In this document: piece by piece, positions 1 through 12,319 of the stretch | Numbering within the stretch: the stretch's first letter is position 1 | Layout of the letters: each line of letters begins with the position of its first letter | Assembly: GCA_947179485.1 (NCBI GenBank) | Contig: OX359249.1 | Coordinates: 6,200,001-6,264,000 of the forward strand | From: Allacma fusca | Lineage: Eukaryota; Arthropoda; Collembola; Symphypleona; Sminthuridae | Length of the DNA: 64,000 bases | Direction: 5' to 3' | Made by a program: the position numbers and the translations under genes | Notes under the pieces: generated by a model | Database searches by the model: none | What the model was told of the DNA's origin: nothing | The model's input: only the letters and a program-made list of their open reading frames with translations

Positions 1-315
1 CCACATGAAGTAATGGTCGCTCCTTAAGGTCACCCAGGACACGAAGACGGACTTCCCAAAGTCCACGGCGGACTTCTCCAGGTCATAGGTGGATAAATTC
101 ACCCAGTCCTCACAGTCCGGGGGGTCAATCAGAACCTCGGGTCGTATCCGATGCCTCCAGAGTTGACGAATAAAATATACTAGAGTCGCCAGGGCAATGG
201 CACAAATCGGCCTCTGGTAGTACAAGATTCTCAAAATAACATTAAAGGCAATGAGGTATCCCCCAGACTTCACTGGATTTGTCCATGTTAAAATGCTCAC
301 TAGATTCGCGTTCAT
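1..315 (-). CDS. Membrane-hairpin protein, reticulon/RETREG (FAM134)-like, N-terminal part
   Basis: On the minus strand an open frame runs from ATG at 315-313 to the window edge (105 codons); an in-frame stop lies four codons upstream of the ATG. The protein opens with a tryptophan-containing amphipathic stretch (LTWTNPVKSGG), then a long hydrophobic segment with a central tyrosine/arginine break (about residues 20-50), then a basic QLWRHRIRPE boundary and an acidic soluble part (DPPDCEDW). A W-x-x-P-x-x-S entry into a paired membrane hairpin is typical of ER-shaping reticulon-homology proteins such as RETREG/FAM134; MCTP C-terminal hairpins look similar. Family assignment is by pattern only. 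The protein is truncated by the window, so its C-terminal motifs (for example an LC3-interacting region) cannot be checked. The start could also be an exon edge. Confidence 0.5.
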   Translation of the reverse strand, partial: MNANLVSILTWTNPVKSGGYLIAFNVILRILYYQRPICAIALATLVYFIRQLWRHRIRPEVLIDPPDCEDWVNLSTYDLEKSAVDFGKSVFVSWVTLRSDHYFMW

Positions 316-1433
316 TCTTGATTCCTATGTCCAGGTCAGGAGAGAGCAAGGGAGTCTCAAAATCCGAGTAATTACCACAACTTATTTTTAAACTGGGAAA
401 AATCACACCACATTCCACACACCACAGATTATTACTACTCACACGAGTCCCTTGTTTAGGTTGTTTTGATTTCTTTTTTCTCCTTCACCCTCACTACAAG
501 TACACACACACTCACTGTCAGCTACATACTGTAAACACTGACTGATTCTGAGCCAGTGATTCCGAGATGACTCATCTCTCCCCCATAGTCAGGGCAGTGT
601 ATACAATTTCAAATGAGGTTACTACTCTACGTTCTGCAGCGCCACGGAGAGTCTGCTCCCATAACTACGTGAATACAACACTTTCATTCCAGAAGCGGGA
701 CCCCAACAAAAATAATGTGAAAGTATTTCTGTGTAAGTTACATATTTATTATGTGAAGTATTGTGAATTATTGTGAACGTTCGAATTCGAAACGTGTTCA
801 ACATAAGTCACATTTAATCAGTCAAAAGTTCAAGAACCACTTGAATTTAATTTGTAATTGGAATTATTGTACATATTAAACTATTATTGACAACTTGCAA
901 AAGTGTAGGAGCAAAAGTGTAGGTAAATTTCAAATGCAAGTTCAATAATTGGCTACGATTTATAATTTTTCATGTTGTTACAGTTATAGTTATAGCTATT
1001 ATTCCAAATAATTTCTTATCTGTAGTACAAAGATCCCTCAACTATGTGGGTATAGGTAGTTAATTATAAGTTTCTCCTCCAGTCCATAAAGCAGCATTTT
1101 TTGAGGCAACAGAGATTTCTCAATTTGGATGCCATGTGTGATGAATGTGAATTTGGTAAGTGTGTAAATAAATTCTTGATTGATATGTAATTGGTTGTAA
1201 ATTAATCAGCTGGGATGTTGAATGTGGGATGATAAAGGGATTGTGAAGGAAGTGGGAGGGAAGACGTTACGGGTAGAAGTAGGAATGATTTTTGTGTGGC
1301 TTTGATTGATGTGAGTATATTAAAAATTTGAATTTGTCAATTCCCAGTGTTGTGCCAACAACTTTATGTCCGGTGGAGTTCAGGGCTTTGATGAATCAGA
1401 TACTTAAGTACTGGAATTGAGAGGAGGGGGGAA
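316..1433. promoter_or_regulatory. Head-to-head intergenic region between the hairpin gene and Artemis
   Basis: About 1.1 kb separates the minus-strand start at 315 from the plus-strand start at 1434, so this stretch should contain both 5' ends, perhaps with non-coding first exons. It is AT-rich, with no long open frame that looks coding. I see no clear TATA box or CpG cluster. The role is inferred from gene arrangement only. Confidence 0.4.
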
Positions 1434-3409
1434 ATGGACTGGGGGAAAAATAATGTGAATGCGGGTCCGTTGCCGGAAATGAAGGAGATTTGTATCGATC
1501 ATTTTGTGGGGAAGGACTTGGAGTCGACGGCTTTCTTTTTGTCCCATGCTCATACAGGTGAGGGGTGAGGTGTCGGAGAGGATTTTTGAGTTGGATTTAC
1601 GGGAGGGTTTACTTTTTAAGTTGGTAGTGTTTTTGAAAGTGGGAAGTTGGATGGGAGGATTTTTCAATGGTATGTGTGGTGTAGATCATACGGTGGGCCT
1701 GGAAACTGAAGCCTTTTTGGAGAGACTGAAGGAGCCTGGAATCAAATTATATTGTCAGGCAATTACTCCTATACTGCTTGGGGATTTCGAGCGGTATTTA
1801 GGCGGGGAAGCGGGCATTGAGAAGTTGGTTCGTTGTGGGAAGCTGGTACCTTTGGATGCGGAGAAAACTGTGGAAATTGAAATTCCGGCGAAACCCAGTA
1901 GTTATTTTGTGGAGTTGACTTTGTTACCTGCGGGACACTGCCCTGGTTCTGTTATGTAAGGTTTTGAGAAATTAATCATTTACATTGTATTTCCTCTTTT
2001 GTGCTGCTTTCAGTTACTTGGTAAATAAATGAGGGTTGGAAAGCAGGATTAGGGGTTTTGAATAGGCTACAAGAAGCTTATAGTGGGTATTCAATGTTGG
2101 TTCAATGAATTTATCATTATTTTACTTTTAAGGTTCCTCTTCGAGTCTGGCTCTAAGAGGATCTTACACACTGGTGATTGTCGTATTTCAGTTGATGATT
2201 TAAAAGTAATGCGGCATTTGCATGTTGGCCCGCTATCCAGTGGACATGTAAAATCCATAGATCATTTGTTTGTTGATTCTACATTTTGTTCCAAAAGTGC
2301 GGAGGTGTTTCCTGACCGGAGAATCGCTTTTGAAGAAGCTATAAATTATGTACGGAACCATTTGAAGAGAGGTGACAAGTATTATATTAAACTGAAATTT
2401 GCAGGTGAGACAATTAGCAATGTAGATACATTTAGGATTTGGTGCTGTTTTGAATAATTAATGAAGTTCAGAATTTTGAATTTTATAGCTCGGTTTGCAC
2501 ATGAGTACATCATACAGGAACTGTTTAAAGTCTTTCGCCATAAGGTTCACGTCAACAAAAATCGCTTCATGATTTATGAGCAGATACCAGGTCTACGGGA
2601 CTGTGTGACTTTAAGCCCTAGTACACCTTTCCATTTGTGTGATAAGACTGTAATAATAAGCGAATCAATTTTTTAACCGGAACTTTCTTTGCACTGGGCT
2701 CTTAAAAATAATTTGGTGTCGTAGGAATGTTTTTGCGGAAAAGAAACTTTGACAGTTAGATTATCATCAATGTGGTATACCAAGGCGCAAGCAGAAACTA
2801 GATCGCCGATTATGAAGAAAGGCAGTTTCTTGACCGTTTGTTACTCCATGCACTCTTCCTTGACCGAAATCGCGAAAATGATTGACTACCTTAAACCAGT
2901 CGCCGTGACGCCAGTTGTTAAACCGAATGGTTGTAGCATGCAAGAGGTTCATTTTCCAAATACCCCAGTTATTACTTTAATTCGGAACGTTTTTTTTCTA
3001 GCAGCTGAAAAATTATATTTGCTCCCAGGTGCAGGAAGCGTTAATTAGTTTGTGTGGTTGGCGATTTGAGTATGAAGACTATCAGTCAGGTAAATCTCAT
3101 CTAATAACTGAAGATAGTTTAAGCTGTGATAAGTCGCCAAGACCACTTGATGGAAATGAAGACGCCGAGGAATGCTGTATATCATTACCAAAACGAGCGA
3201 AAATAGATGAAAGCAACTCCAAATGGAATTACTGTTTTACACCTTCACCAACAAAGAGTGCCAGTAGCAGTAGGGAAAACTCACAGGAAATTATTGCGGA
3301 CGGTTTGGACTTTTCCACTTTAGATAACAACCCAGGAACTTCTAAAGTTGTCAATAACTTAAAACATACTTGGAGAAAACAGGACTTTCACGAGAATCAT
3401 GGATTTTGA
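1434..3409 (+). CDS. DCLRE1C: Artemis-type SNM1 nuclease (DNA cross-link repair 1C), six exons
   Basis: Metallo-beta-lactamase/beta-CASP nuclease that in animals opens hairpins and trims DNA ends in non-homologous end joining. Exons 1434-1557, 1685-1955, 2133-2404, 2489-2649, 2725-2946 and 3029-3409 join in consistent phase to 476 codons plus TGA. The joint of exons 1 and 2 completes HAHTDH (H38, H40, D42, H43), with the preceding aspartate at D22. GHCPGS gives H126 and TGDCR gives D147. The beta-CASP motifs follow: VDSTFC (D180), FHLCDK (H271) and CYSMHSS (H319). STMW-like, HVNK and LKPVAVTP stretches match Artemis rather than SNM1A/B. The C-terminal tail (residues 351-476) is shorter than the human one (692 aa in total), is serine-rich and contains a basic LPKRAKID stretch that could be a nuclear signal. 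The exon 5 donor (GAG/gttcat) is weak. An AATAAA lies at 3972-3977. Confidence 0.92.
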
Positions 3410-3567
3410 TACATTTTGATTTCATATCAAATCAAGAATTAATTTATACCTAATCGTAGTACTAGACTTATTCTGGCTGTTGTTAAGTTATATCTTGTTA
3501 ATCGTGAATATTCGTTTGGATTTGTTAAGCTGTAGAAGTTGTAAATTATTTTTTACACTTTTTTCAG

Positions 3568-3608
3568 TTGCCAAAATCGCCCATGTGGGCAAATATTATT
3601 GTGAACAG
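3568..3608 (+). other. Possible small alternative exon downstream of Artemis
   Basis: A 41-nt segment sits between a strong acceptor (acttttttcag) and a good donor (CAG/gtaatt). Read from a phase-1 joint it encodes AKIAHVGKYYCEQ. The Artemis last exon contains a possible phase-1 donor (CAGTCAG/gtaaat near 3090) that would join it in frame. It may be an alternative Artemis 3' exon, part of an untranslated exon, or chance. Confidence 0.25.
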
Positions 3609-3971
3609 GTAATTAATTACTTTTGGCTGAAACGTACAATTCCGTCGGAATCAGTTCTATGTGATACTACAGCAGACAAGCTTTTCTTTGTCATTTTAAA
3701 CCAAAGAGCTGTCGGTAGTATAGGCTACTTCGGGTGTAGCTCAAACTAAAGCTAGCTGTCGAGCTAATCAAGTGTACTTCATAAATTCCAAGCTATGCTT
3801 GTGTATTTATATTATTCTACGATGATAGGGATAACCTTTATTTTGAATTAGACCGGTAATATTAGATTGTGAATTATTTGTGAGACCTTTTAGTCGTATT
3901 GTTCCCACCATGGCAGTAGTCAAGGTCTCTGTGGATACGTAACGCACATTTGTATGTACTGATAAAGGAAC

Positions 3972-3977
3972 AATAAA
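3972..3977 (+). terminator. Polyadenylation signal candidate for Artemis
   Basis: An AATAAA hexamer lies about 560 bp after the Artemis stop codon and before the first recognised scramblase exon. Confidence 0.4.
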
Positions 3978-4218
3978 TCGAAATTATTATTGATAGAAAG
4001 TCTACAATCCATTACAAATTACAATGATAATAATAATCTGCTTCTGTGTTGTGCTGAGCTTTCATTTAAACTAAGATTTGTTTTGTTTCTTGAGTAAAGC
4101 TGTTTCATGATCTTAATTTATTTAGTAAGCAATGGGTGAGATACCGATACGAGAAGAATTATTATGAGATATCACATTCAAAACAATATTATCTACGCAC
4201 ACACTTAAATTAACGAAA

Positions 4219-4308
4219 ATGGCACATCGTAATAGTTTTACCGATGAAAAACTTGCTAAAGCTATACGCGGAACAGGGGTTTCTATTAAAGAAAATACAC
4301 ATGAATAG
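4219..4308 (+). other. Short open frame upstream of scramblase, possible 5' exon
   Basis: An ATG at 4219 in a good context (gaaaATGG) opens 29 codons (MAHRNSFTDEKLAKAIRG...) before TAG. It lies where the missing first exon of the scramblase gene should be. However, I find no donor in it that gives the phase-1 end needed to join the exon at 4756. It could be a small upstream frame or chance. Confidence 0.15.
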
Positions 4309-4755
4309 ATAGCACGAGAAACAAATACTATTTACATTTTCGTACTTGCAGTCTGTAACTGTAACTGTTTGAACAGAATATAAATTTCACATTCAGGAGG
4401 TTTACTTATAGAAATGGTTAATATGAACATATTTTTGTTCGTCGAGCTAGCCTTTATACGACAACCAGTTACACATATTACTTCTAATTTAAACCAGGCC
4501 TCAAGACCCTAAAACCTGTAAGTATTCATAGATCCACTTTATGTCTATAATAAATACATATTCCCATGGAATACCTTCAATCATGTCACTGTAGCGATTT
4601 GTAATGGGTAAGTGGTTTTCTCAGGCAATTTTTCACATAGAGATCAAAATGTTATTGCATTTCCCCAGTATAAAAATTTTCCCTGTTATGTATATTTCCG
4701 ATACATCGTAATAATGGCTTAAGAGTGACAACAAAAAGTAGTTGACTGGTTTTAG

Positions 4756-6497
4756 GACATACTTCAGACATATCTGGCACTACGGATAGTAGCTTCCAAA
4801 AAACATCAGATGGAGCTACGGATGATCCTAAAAGTGAAGACGTATACGTTTTAGAGCACGATGGAGAGCAGGAGGAACATCGAATGCGTAAGAAAAATGT
4901 ACAAAAATAAAAAATGAATCAAATTACTGCCTAATACATTTCCTATCATTCCCTTTTTAGTTATCTATGAAGCCGTAGAAGGAATTCCAATCGGTTTGGA
5001 ACCCCTCCTCGAAGTCACCTCCGTGAGCTTTACAACCGGGCTGCCATTATCTGGTTTAGGGAACATTTTAGCACATTACTTTATTCCCTAAAAATTGCAC
5101 TTTTTATGTTGTCTTACTCTAACATTTACAATTATCCATCAAGTTTGATTAGACTAGGCCATCTTGTTTAACTTGTGAAAATAATTTCTTAATTGAAAAA
5201 ATAATAATTGTTCCTTTCGAATAGTTTCCTTCGATGTGACAGTGAATCGCCATTATAACGTTGCTAACCAGAGTGGTCAGAAGGTATATCATGTTGGAGA
5301 AAATACCAATCACTGTGTGGATTACTGTTGCAATGGACACCGACAGTTTAAGTTGCATTTTTTTAATGGCCGAGGCAGAACGGTCATGACAGTTACTCAA
5401 GAATGTACCTTCTGCCTAGGTTGCTCTTCTGCTGAGTGTGCAGGGGCTGTAAGTTTTTAAAGTTTCTGCAAAATCAAAAAAATGTAATTTACTGACTCAA
5501 TGGTTCTCATCTCATGTCATCAATTTCATATTTATATTTTTTCCATCACTCATTTCTACTCACCATATTTCCATTTCCATCACTGTCCTGTGTGTAATGT
5601 GGATTGCTTAAATATTTGGATTGGCAGAACATTGTGACGAAGTTAACGGATGGATCATTGGTTGGGACAGTGAAGCAGAGATATAATCTTTGGTGGCCCA
5701 GGTACGAGATCCGAGATTTTAATGGGGATATCGTCATGTGTATGAGTGGACCAGGGGGAGGGGTTTGGACACAGATTTGCGGTCGGAAATTCATCGTATC
5801 TCTCTGTCATATGACCTACGGAAAGCGAACTCAGGCAATCGCTATGATTGACAGGCGAACTTGTGTTATGCCAGAAGATCTTTCCGTCCAGAATAAAGCA
5901 TTACTCTTGAGTGCCGTATTCCTCGTGGTAAGCTTGCCGACGGGCTAGATTCGAAAAAGAAGTCAAAATACAGTAAAATCTGTCTACATTGCACCCTCTT
6001 TTTAAGCGATCCCCTTTAACGTTTTTTATTCATACGAAAAATTTTTAGTCACAATCCCATGTAGGACAACGTTCATCCAAATCCTTATAAGAGCGTGTCG
6101 TCCCAGTTGTCCAATTTTGCTACTTTTAAATGTGCTCTTATACAGAGTGCACTGTGTAAGGGGTTTGCAAGTGACTTGAATTTTTAAACACTACTCATGA
6201 TTAGCCCAATGTTTAAGAAACATTGAAACGTTATTTCTTAAAGGTTGCGCAAATGGATGACGGGACCGAGTAAGTGTGTCACTCGGGAAATCCCTCATGA
6301 AAAATCCGTTCAGACTAGATTTTACTGTAAAATATAATAAAGGACAGATTATCCTTTTTGAGTGATTATTGCTCTTATAATTCCAGGAACTGGACTATTA
6401 TCAAAGTAGCAGAACTTACTCCAAAGCACTGGCCATTCTTGCTGTGATTTTTATCCTCCTGCTATTATACGCATTTGGAGTATTTTACAAAAGCTGA
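4756..6497 (+). CDS. Phospholipid scramblase family protein, five exons seen, 5' end missing
   Basis: PLSCR-family membrane protein; members move phospholipids between bilayer leaflets, often calcium-dependently. Exons are 4756-4887, 4961-5022, 5225-5448, 5628-5927 and 6387-6497. In order they encode an acidic, Ser/Thr-rich N-terminal region; GLEPLLEVTS (the family's LLEV element); SGQKVYHVGENT (human PLSCR1 has a similar Q-R-I-Y-F-A-A-E-D-T); a cysteine-rich stretch CTFCLGCSSAEC in place of the palmitoylated CCCPCC; the barrel part with LVGTVKQRYN and the PEDLSVQNKALLL calcium-loop region; and a C-terminal membrane helix ending FGVFYKS. The last three exons join in phase 0. The 5022/5225 joint does not: exon 2 ends in phase 0 at TCC/gtgagc, while exon 3 reads from phase 1. 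A different donor (perhaps TCTG/gtttag near 5055) or a missed micro-exon may be used. Exon 1, with the start codon and ending in phase 1, was not identified. Confidence 0.9.
5971..6327. mobile_element. TA-flanked inverted-repeat element in scramblase intron
   Basis: The left end after TA reads CAGTAAAATCTGTCT. The right end, reverse-complemented, also after TA, reads CAGTAAAATCTAGTCT. These form near-perfect terminal inverted repeats with a TA target duplication, about 357 bp apart, wholly inside the last scramblase intron (5928-6386). No coding capacity is seen. This fits a non-autonomous Tc1/mariner/pogo-superfamily element. Confidence 0.75.
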
Positions 6498-8305
6498 ATT
6501 CAAATAACAATGCTTCAATGGTGTTTTGGAGCACTACTTTAAATCCATGCATGCTCCTTTTACCCTTCATCAGTGTTTCCAAGTAACGGTATAGTTAAAA
6601 GGGATTCTGAGGCTGGAGATGCGCAGTCTTGCTAATACTAGACTTGTTCTTTTTTAAACAAATATTTACAATCTTACTTCATTTGTAAACTTTGTCTGTA
6701 CTTCCTAATTTCCATTGAAATACTTGTAGTAAAATATTCAATCTAATAGAAACTTTGCAGGTAACAATTATTTGTACAGTAAGTTACCTCATAAATGACT
6801 GTGTATAAGTCTGTACTTCTTGCTTTCACTTTGTCTGAGCTGGAAGGGGTAAGTAGGTAAATTCCTTTCGTCTCCTTGTTTAATAGTTAGCTGAAAACTT
6901 ATTATTCAACAAAATACCTTCTTTGAGACTGTCAAAAGTGTCAAGTGTCAAACATCAACTACACTGTTACTCAAAAATTATGATGGACATTCATAAATTA
7001 AGATAAGACATGATAAATCGTTTTTTAAACCAATAGTATGCATGTAAAATTTTGCGAATTATTCATTCATCTCCAACTCCTGTCCGTTTAGTAGTTAGCA
7101 TTGATTCAGTTTAATTATTTGCTGAAAAATGGGCAAATTCAAGCTGGCCCAATTGCTCAAGGATGAATGCAAAATATTTTTCCTTAAGGTTTGGGCTTAC
7201 TTAAGTGTCAGAATATTTAATAGCGATATAGCTCTTGATTATTTTGATTCCTTGAAGGCTATAACGTGGTAGTAAGTAGTACTTCCCTTTATATAAAATT
7301 TCCTCACTTTCTGGCATGTACGTGTGATACGATCAAATTATTTTACTGGGTCACATTAACTGATAGAAGTTTGTAGATGTACTGTGTACATGCATAGTGA
7401 TGAATTGAATGAGTAGTTGGTCCATAGTTATTGAAAGAGAAGGAGTACAGTTCTGCCATATGTATCCATCCGTTGTTGGATGTGCATAGTGTTGTCTGTT
7501 ATCACTCCGTTAACAATTAAGTGGTCGGGGTGAAGCGGTTGAGGGATACTGGACTAAAAGGGTTCCTACGGATACCATAGGAGAGTCGTGGGTGTACTGG
7601 TCGATTGCTATGAACCGACTCATTATACCACTAAATGATTGGATCTAATTAACCTCTCCGCTTGTCATACGGACAATGAACGGTACTTTCTATGCACTTG
7701 AAGGGAAAGCGAAAGTGCTACATCAGCTACACATTATGAAGCGTCTTCCCCACGGTTATGAATCAAGTGGTCTAATCACTACGACGTCTGAAGTAAAGGA
7801 AGCATTACGTCCCGGAGGTAGTGGTTCAAACTATTAAAAAAAATACCGATCGCCCATCCGGGGGTACTTGGTAGTAATGTGGCATTCATAGAGAAAAATA
7901 AGCAGCAGTGGAACGAGTCAGTTACTCTTTCGTAATGAGTTAGAAAAATAGGAGGATGGACAAAAAAGTGACGAGAGAAATAACAATGAAGGTATACATA
8001 GGTTGATAAGATTATGAGTTCATTGCAAGACCATCTGCTATTTTCCTTCCCACTGCTCCACATCGTCCCATCATCATCACTCTGACACTTTTCTCTTGTT
8101 TACACTCAGGCTAGGAATCTCCAATGGTTTAGGTTTCAGACTGGGTCCCTCAACAGGGTCAACAGAGCAACCGAATTCACTAAGAATTAAAAAACAGCTT
8201 TTTTTAAATTTTTGCTTCCAATTGAATGAATTGGATTTTGGGACGAATGCCTGCTTCATTCACCCAAATATATTAACATACTCTTGGCTGGCTTAATGCT
8301 ACACA

Positions 8306-8470
8306 CAGTGTACCCTCTCTGTATGAGCACCCCAAAGAGAATTAAAGTTTGAACATGAAATTCTCTTATAAAGAGAAAAACTGATTTGTAAACTGGAATA
8401 TGTCCAAGCATTTTCAATCCTGCAGAGGACATGCACTTACAAGGGGGACTCCTAAAACGAGAGTACACTG
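8306..8470. mobile_element. Short inverted-repeat element (CAGTG family)
   Basis: The left end CAGTGTACCCTCTCTGTATG matches the reverse complement of the right end, CAGTGTACTCTCGTTTTAGG. Length is about 165 bp and no frame is seen. The TA flank is not preserved. Confidence 0.65.
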
Positions 8471-11400
8471 TGGGTTGAAATTAAATGCTTTGTTTGTAGT
8501 ATCTAATTAGAATTTAATTTTAGTTGCCCTAAAATTCTAACATACATACAATCCGTCCGAGATTTTTATAATTTGATACATAGAGCAGGTTTTGGTTATT
8601 TGCATAGAGCCATGCTGGAAATCCGGGATCCCTGGTTATGCATATCCATTTACAATAATTTCCGATTGTAAATACAGTTGAGTCTCCCAGCATCTTTCCG
8701 GGTAAAGTATGCATACGGAAGGATGAGCTTTAATGTGTGTACCGTTGGAGAAATCATCCACCTACTAGTCACTAGTAAGTACATAGAGGAGAGTCAAAAG
8801 TGCAGCTGTCTTTACTCAACAATCACCACACCACACACCACAAGCCATCCAGACATAAGATCAAATTTGATTTGGGTTTTTGGGACTCCTGCCTCTCTTG
8901 TCGGCTTTTCCAGGTATAACAATGGATACCTCACCTATGTGTGTATAGGAATATACTTCCAGCACAAAAAGCTACTCATACAGAATTGAGGTCTAGATTT
9001 TTCCTATGGTTAGATCCATAATTGAAGGAGTTTTCCGACTCATTCTCATCAAGTGCCGGGTGCTTGAATTAACGAGTCAATTAACTTAATATTAATCTTT
9101 CACATGTAGGGAGTACGTACCATTTCCTGGTTTTTTACATCATCCGTCCTTTCCCATGACGAAGGGTATATTTTAATCAAATTACCACTGGAAATTACAC
9201 ACATTACTTCAATCTCAATCCAGGCACTTAATTTCCCACTCCGTACTTATATGACTTGACTACAATCAATAATAAGCACTTGTACTCTAATACCTGACAC
9301 TAGGATTTTTAGCTTCCTTACTTTTGCATCCCTTGGCTAGCTCTATTAATCTTCACCGTATGTATCAACGTTCACATGCGTCACTTAAACTTTCACAAGA
9401 AACCAAATATTTTTAAATGTAATGGAAAAAATGGGCCCGGAAAAAATTGCGCAAAAAAATCTGACCCAACAAGAGCATCAAAGCTAACATTTGTTTCTTG
9501 TAATAACTCCATGTCCTTACAGTGTACCGTAGACAAATTAACATTGCGTTAAACATAGTCATTCTGGTATGTCCAAAAAATGCCTTTATTTTCGTCAACC
9601 AACTCCTGTAGTGCAATATCTGTAATATTGCTTTCCCAAGTATTTTGAACCCGCATGTGCCAAGTTTCAAATTTCATAATTTTGAGCTATTTTTCGTTCC
9701 TTCGGACAAAAGTGTTCAGATGGTCTCGCAATGTTTTTACACAATGTTCAAAAATTAAGGGAATTCTTTACAATGGATAGAACAAAAACCTCTGGTCCGG
9801 TGCGAATCCCCTGCATCGAGATTTTACAGCAGTATCAATGTATTGATAACAGATTCAGCTAAAATTCAGTTACCTTGATTTTGATTCATCGTCCACAATG
9901 CAGGGAAATATCTACTTGAGTGTGCAGTATGTAACAACAACTAGCAAAAATGTTACATTCTTTGTATTACATTTCGGCTGCCATTATTCATATTTGTATT
10001 GGTGCGGCATGTTTGTACTCAGATTTTCCGACCCATGTCCGTAACTTGCACACACGGTGATGAGGTTTATTCAACTTATTACACCTACACGGTATAGATG
10101 CACATGCATAACTATAGTTACATTTCCTCTGTGAGGAAATATTTGGGCGATGGGGCGAAAGGGAAAAAAAGGCTTGTATGGAATTTGCTGTCGTGGCACT
10201 ATATTGTATAGTTTAGGAAATTTGAGCTCATTTATGTCATGAATTATGTGAGGAGTTGAGATTCTTAAGGAAAGAAGTTTTGTCCCTTCTGCTGGATTTG
10301 CCATTCGTACTCATTAGATTATGACAGTCATGGTTATTTAATCTGAACAAAAATCAGTTTAAAACTGGTTTAAAGTAATACATATAATAATGTATTAAAG
10401 GAAACCTGTAATAGCCTCTAATACGTTTTTTTTTGCGGATGGTCATTTTCATTTGAGAAGGGATGACAGAATTGAGCCGACTGAGATATATAGCTGAAGA
10501 ATTGGATCTGTATTAAATGCCATGTTCAAAATGAGTACTAAATAAATAAAGCATGTTAGAGCTTATTTTGAGTGTTGTTTTATTCAAGCTGGTAGGGATT
10601 TTCGGATAATGTCTCCAGTATTATAGTTTCCTCTCACTTTATTCTTCCATTGTTGAAAAGTGACCGAGATGGAAGTGAGATGCCGCCGTGGGATGAACAA
10701 AGTAGCAATCAATCACATGTTAACTAAATAGTCGGCTATTTGACAAGTTGCAGCTTCATTTTGGGGGAAGATTTTCTCTCTCGGCGCTTCCAGCATGAAT
10801 GAACCCAAAAAGCCCTTTACAATAGTTCTCACCATCCACCAATATCTCTCATTCTCTTCTCTGTGTTATGACCATCAGGTACAAAAACTTTATGTTGTCC
10901 GCTGCTTATTCAGGAGGAACTGGGACTATTCACTCTATGCATGCCCATGCCCAGCCTGACATGGAAGTGCCCAAAATTGAGAGATCCCGAAGAATAACTT
11001 TGCTTGTAGTTATATTACACCCAAAGAGTACAGAGAAGTACGGTTGTCCTGGTAGAACCGGAGGTTAGAATTACCGCAGGTATTTTGTTTATTTTATTGT
11101 TACACAAGAACAGCTCTTCAATCAAGGCTCTTTCCTGGTTCGGCATGGCGCACTTTTGGAAGAAGTTTCAATGTGAACCTTTCACATTTACATTCAATGT
11201 ATGGGGGCTGTATGTAAGAGGGGAAAAAAACTGTAAACTAAATACCTGTCGGGTTGTCGGATATCATTTGACATTCCGAAGAAGAATTCTCCTGCGAATA
11301 CCTCCCTTCCCATAGTCTTGAGAGGTGAAATTGTAGGAGCTTATTTTGCAGCCTTAACTTTTGCATACAGCTATTTAATAACAATGTCTCTCCATTTGTG

Positions 11401-11734
11401 TACTTAAGTCCTCACAGCGCACCTCAAACAATTTTTCGGCAATTCGTGTATTTACGTGTGAGGTAGCGAGAACAATCCCAAGTTAAATATGTACTCAGGC
11501 ATTTATCGTCAGTTAGATGCACAACATTACTTGAGACACACCTTCAGTTACTTCTGTGATCTTCTTTTGTCCGTTCCTCAAGCATGTGTGTGGTACCTGA
11601 GTACTTACTTGGCCCGGGCACTTCGCCTGTGTATTCAATACTTTTAAATATAGTGTATCCACTGGGAAAAATCCATATTATGGTCAAATTCGTAAAAGTT
11701 TCCCATTTCCCCGTACGTACATATCGACATGCAC

Positions 11735-11755
11735 CTCTCTCTCTCTCTCTCTCTC
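11735..11755. repeat. CT microsatellite
   Basis: An uninterrupted CT run of about 21 bases. Confidence 0.9.
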
Positions 11756-12319
11756 GTCTCTCAGCATGGAAATTTCTTCTGAGACATAGTTCAAGTCGTA
11801 AAAACCTCGTGAAAACTCCTTTTTTTCTAGCTCTCCCTCAAAAGCATCCCTTGTATCACCTAAAACATTTTTATATCTTTTTCTATTGACATTGTGTCAA
11901 CTTCTGAAGTGATTTTAGAGACAACGATTACTTACTGCTTCAGAAATTAATCCCACATTTTTCACCATGCTGCGTGCTTTAAGGGAGTCCCACATTTTTA
12001 AGAGAGTTCCTAAGGCGGTCCGAACTTTAAAAACAACATGGAAAAATTACCCTCTCAAGTATCTAATTCAGTCTCGAATCATTTTTTCTTGGTAGGTTTC
12101 CTGCTATTGTTATGTCCGTATTGAGTCCTACATTTACAGAATAATAAATTATTATTTATGTGACCATTTGCTCCTGGCAAAAATAAACTAACTTTTGACT
12201 TGAAAGTGTGAGATTACTCTTGGCATGTGGCCATAATGCGTGTATATTTCATATTTTGTGGTTGTTTGCCCTGACAAGAAACCCATATGTAGGTACACAT
12301 GCACATAGTTGACATGTAA

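Noticed and set aside
4138-4308. First coding exon of scramblase at ATG 4219
   Set aside because: No donor of the needed phase; kept only as a low-confidence short frame.
9790-9825. GGTCCGGTGCGAATCCC, like a tRNA T-arm
   Set aside because: No acceptor stem, anticodon arm or D-arm can be folded around it.
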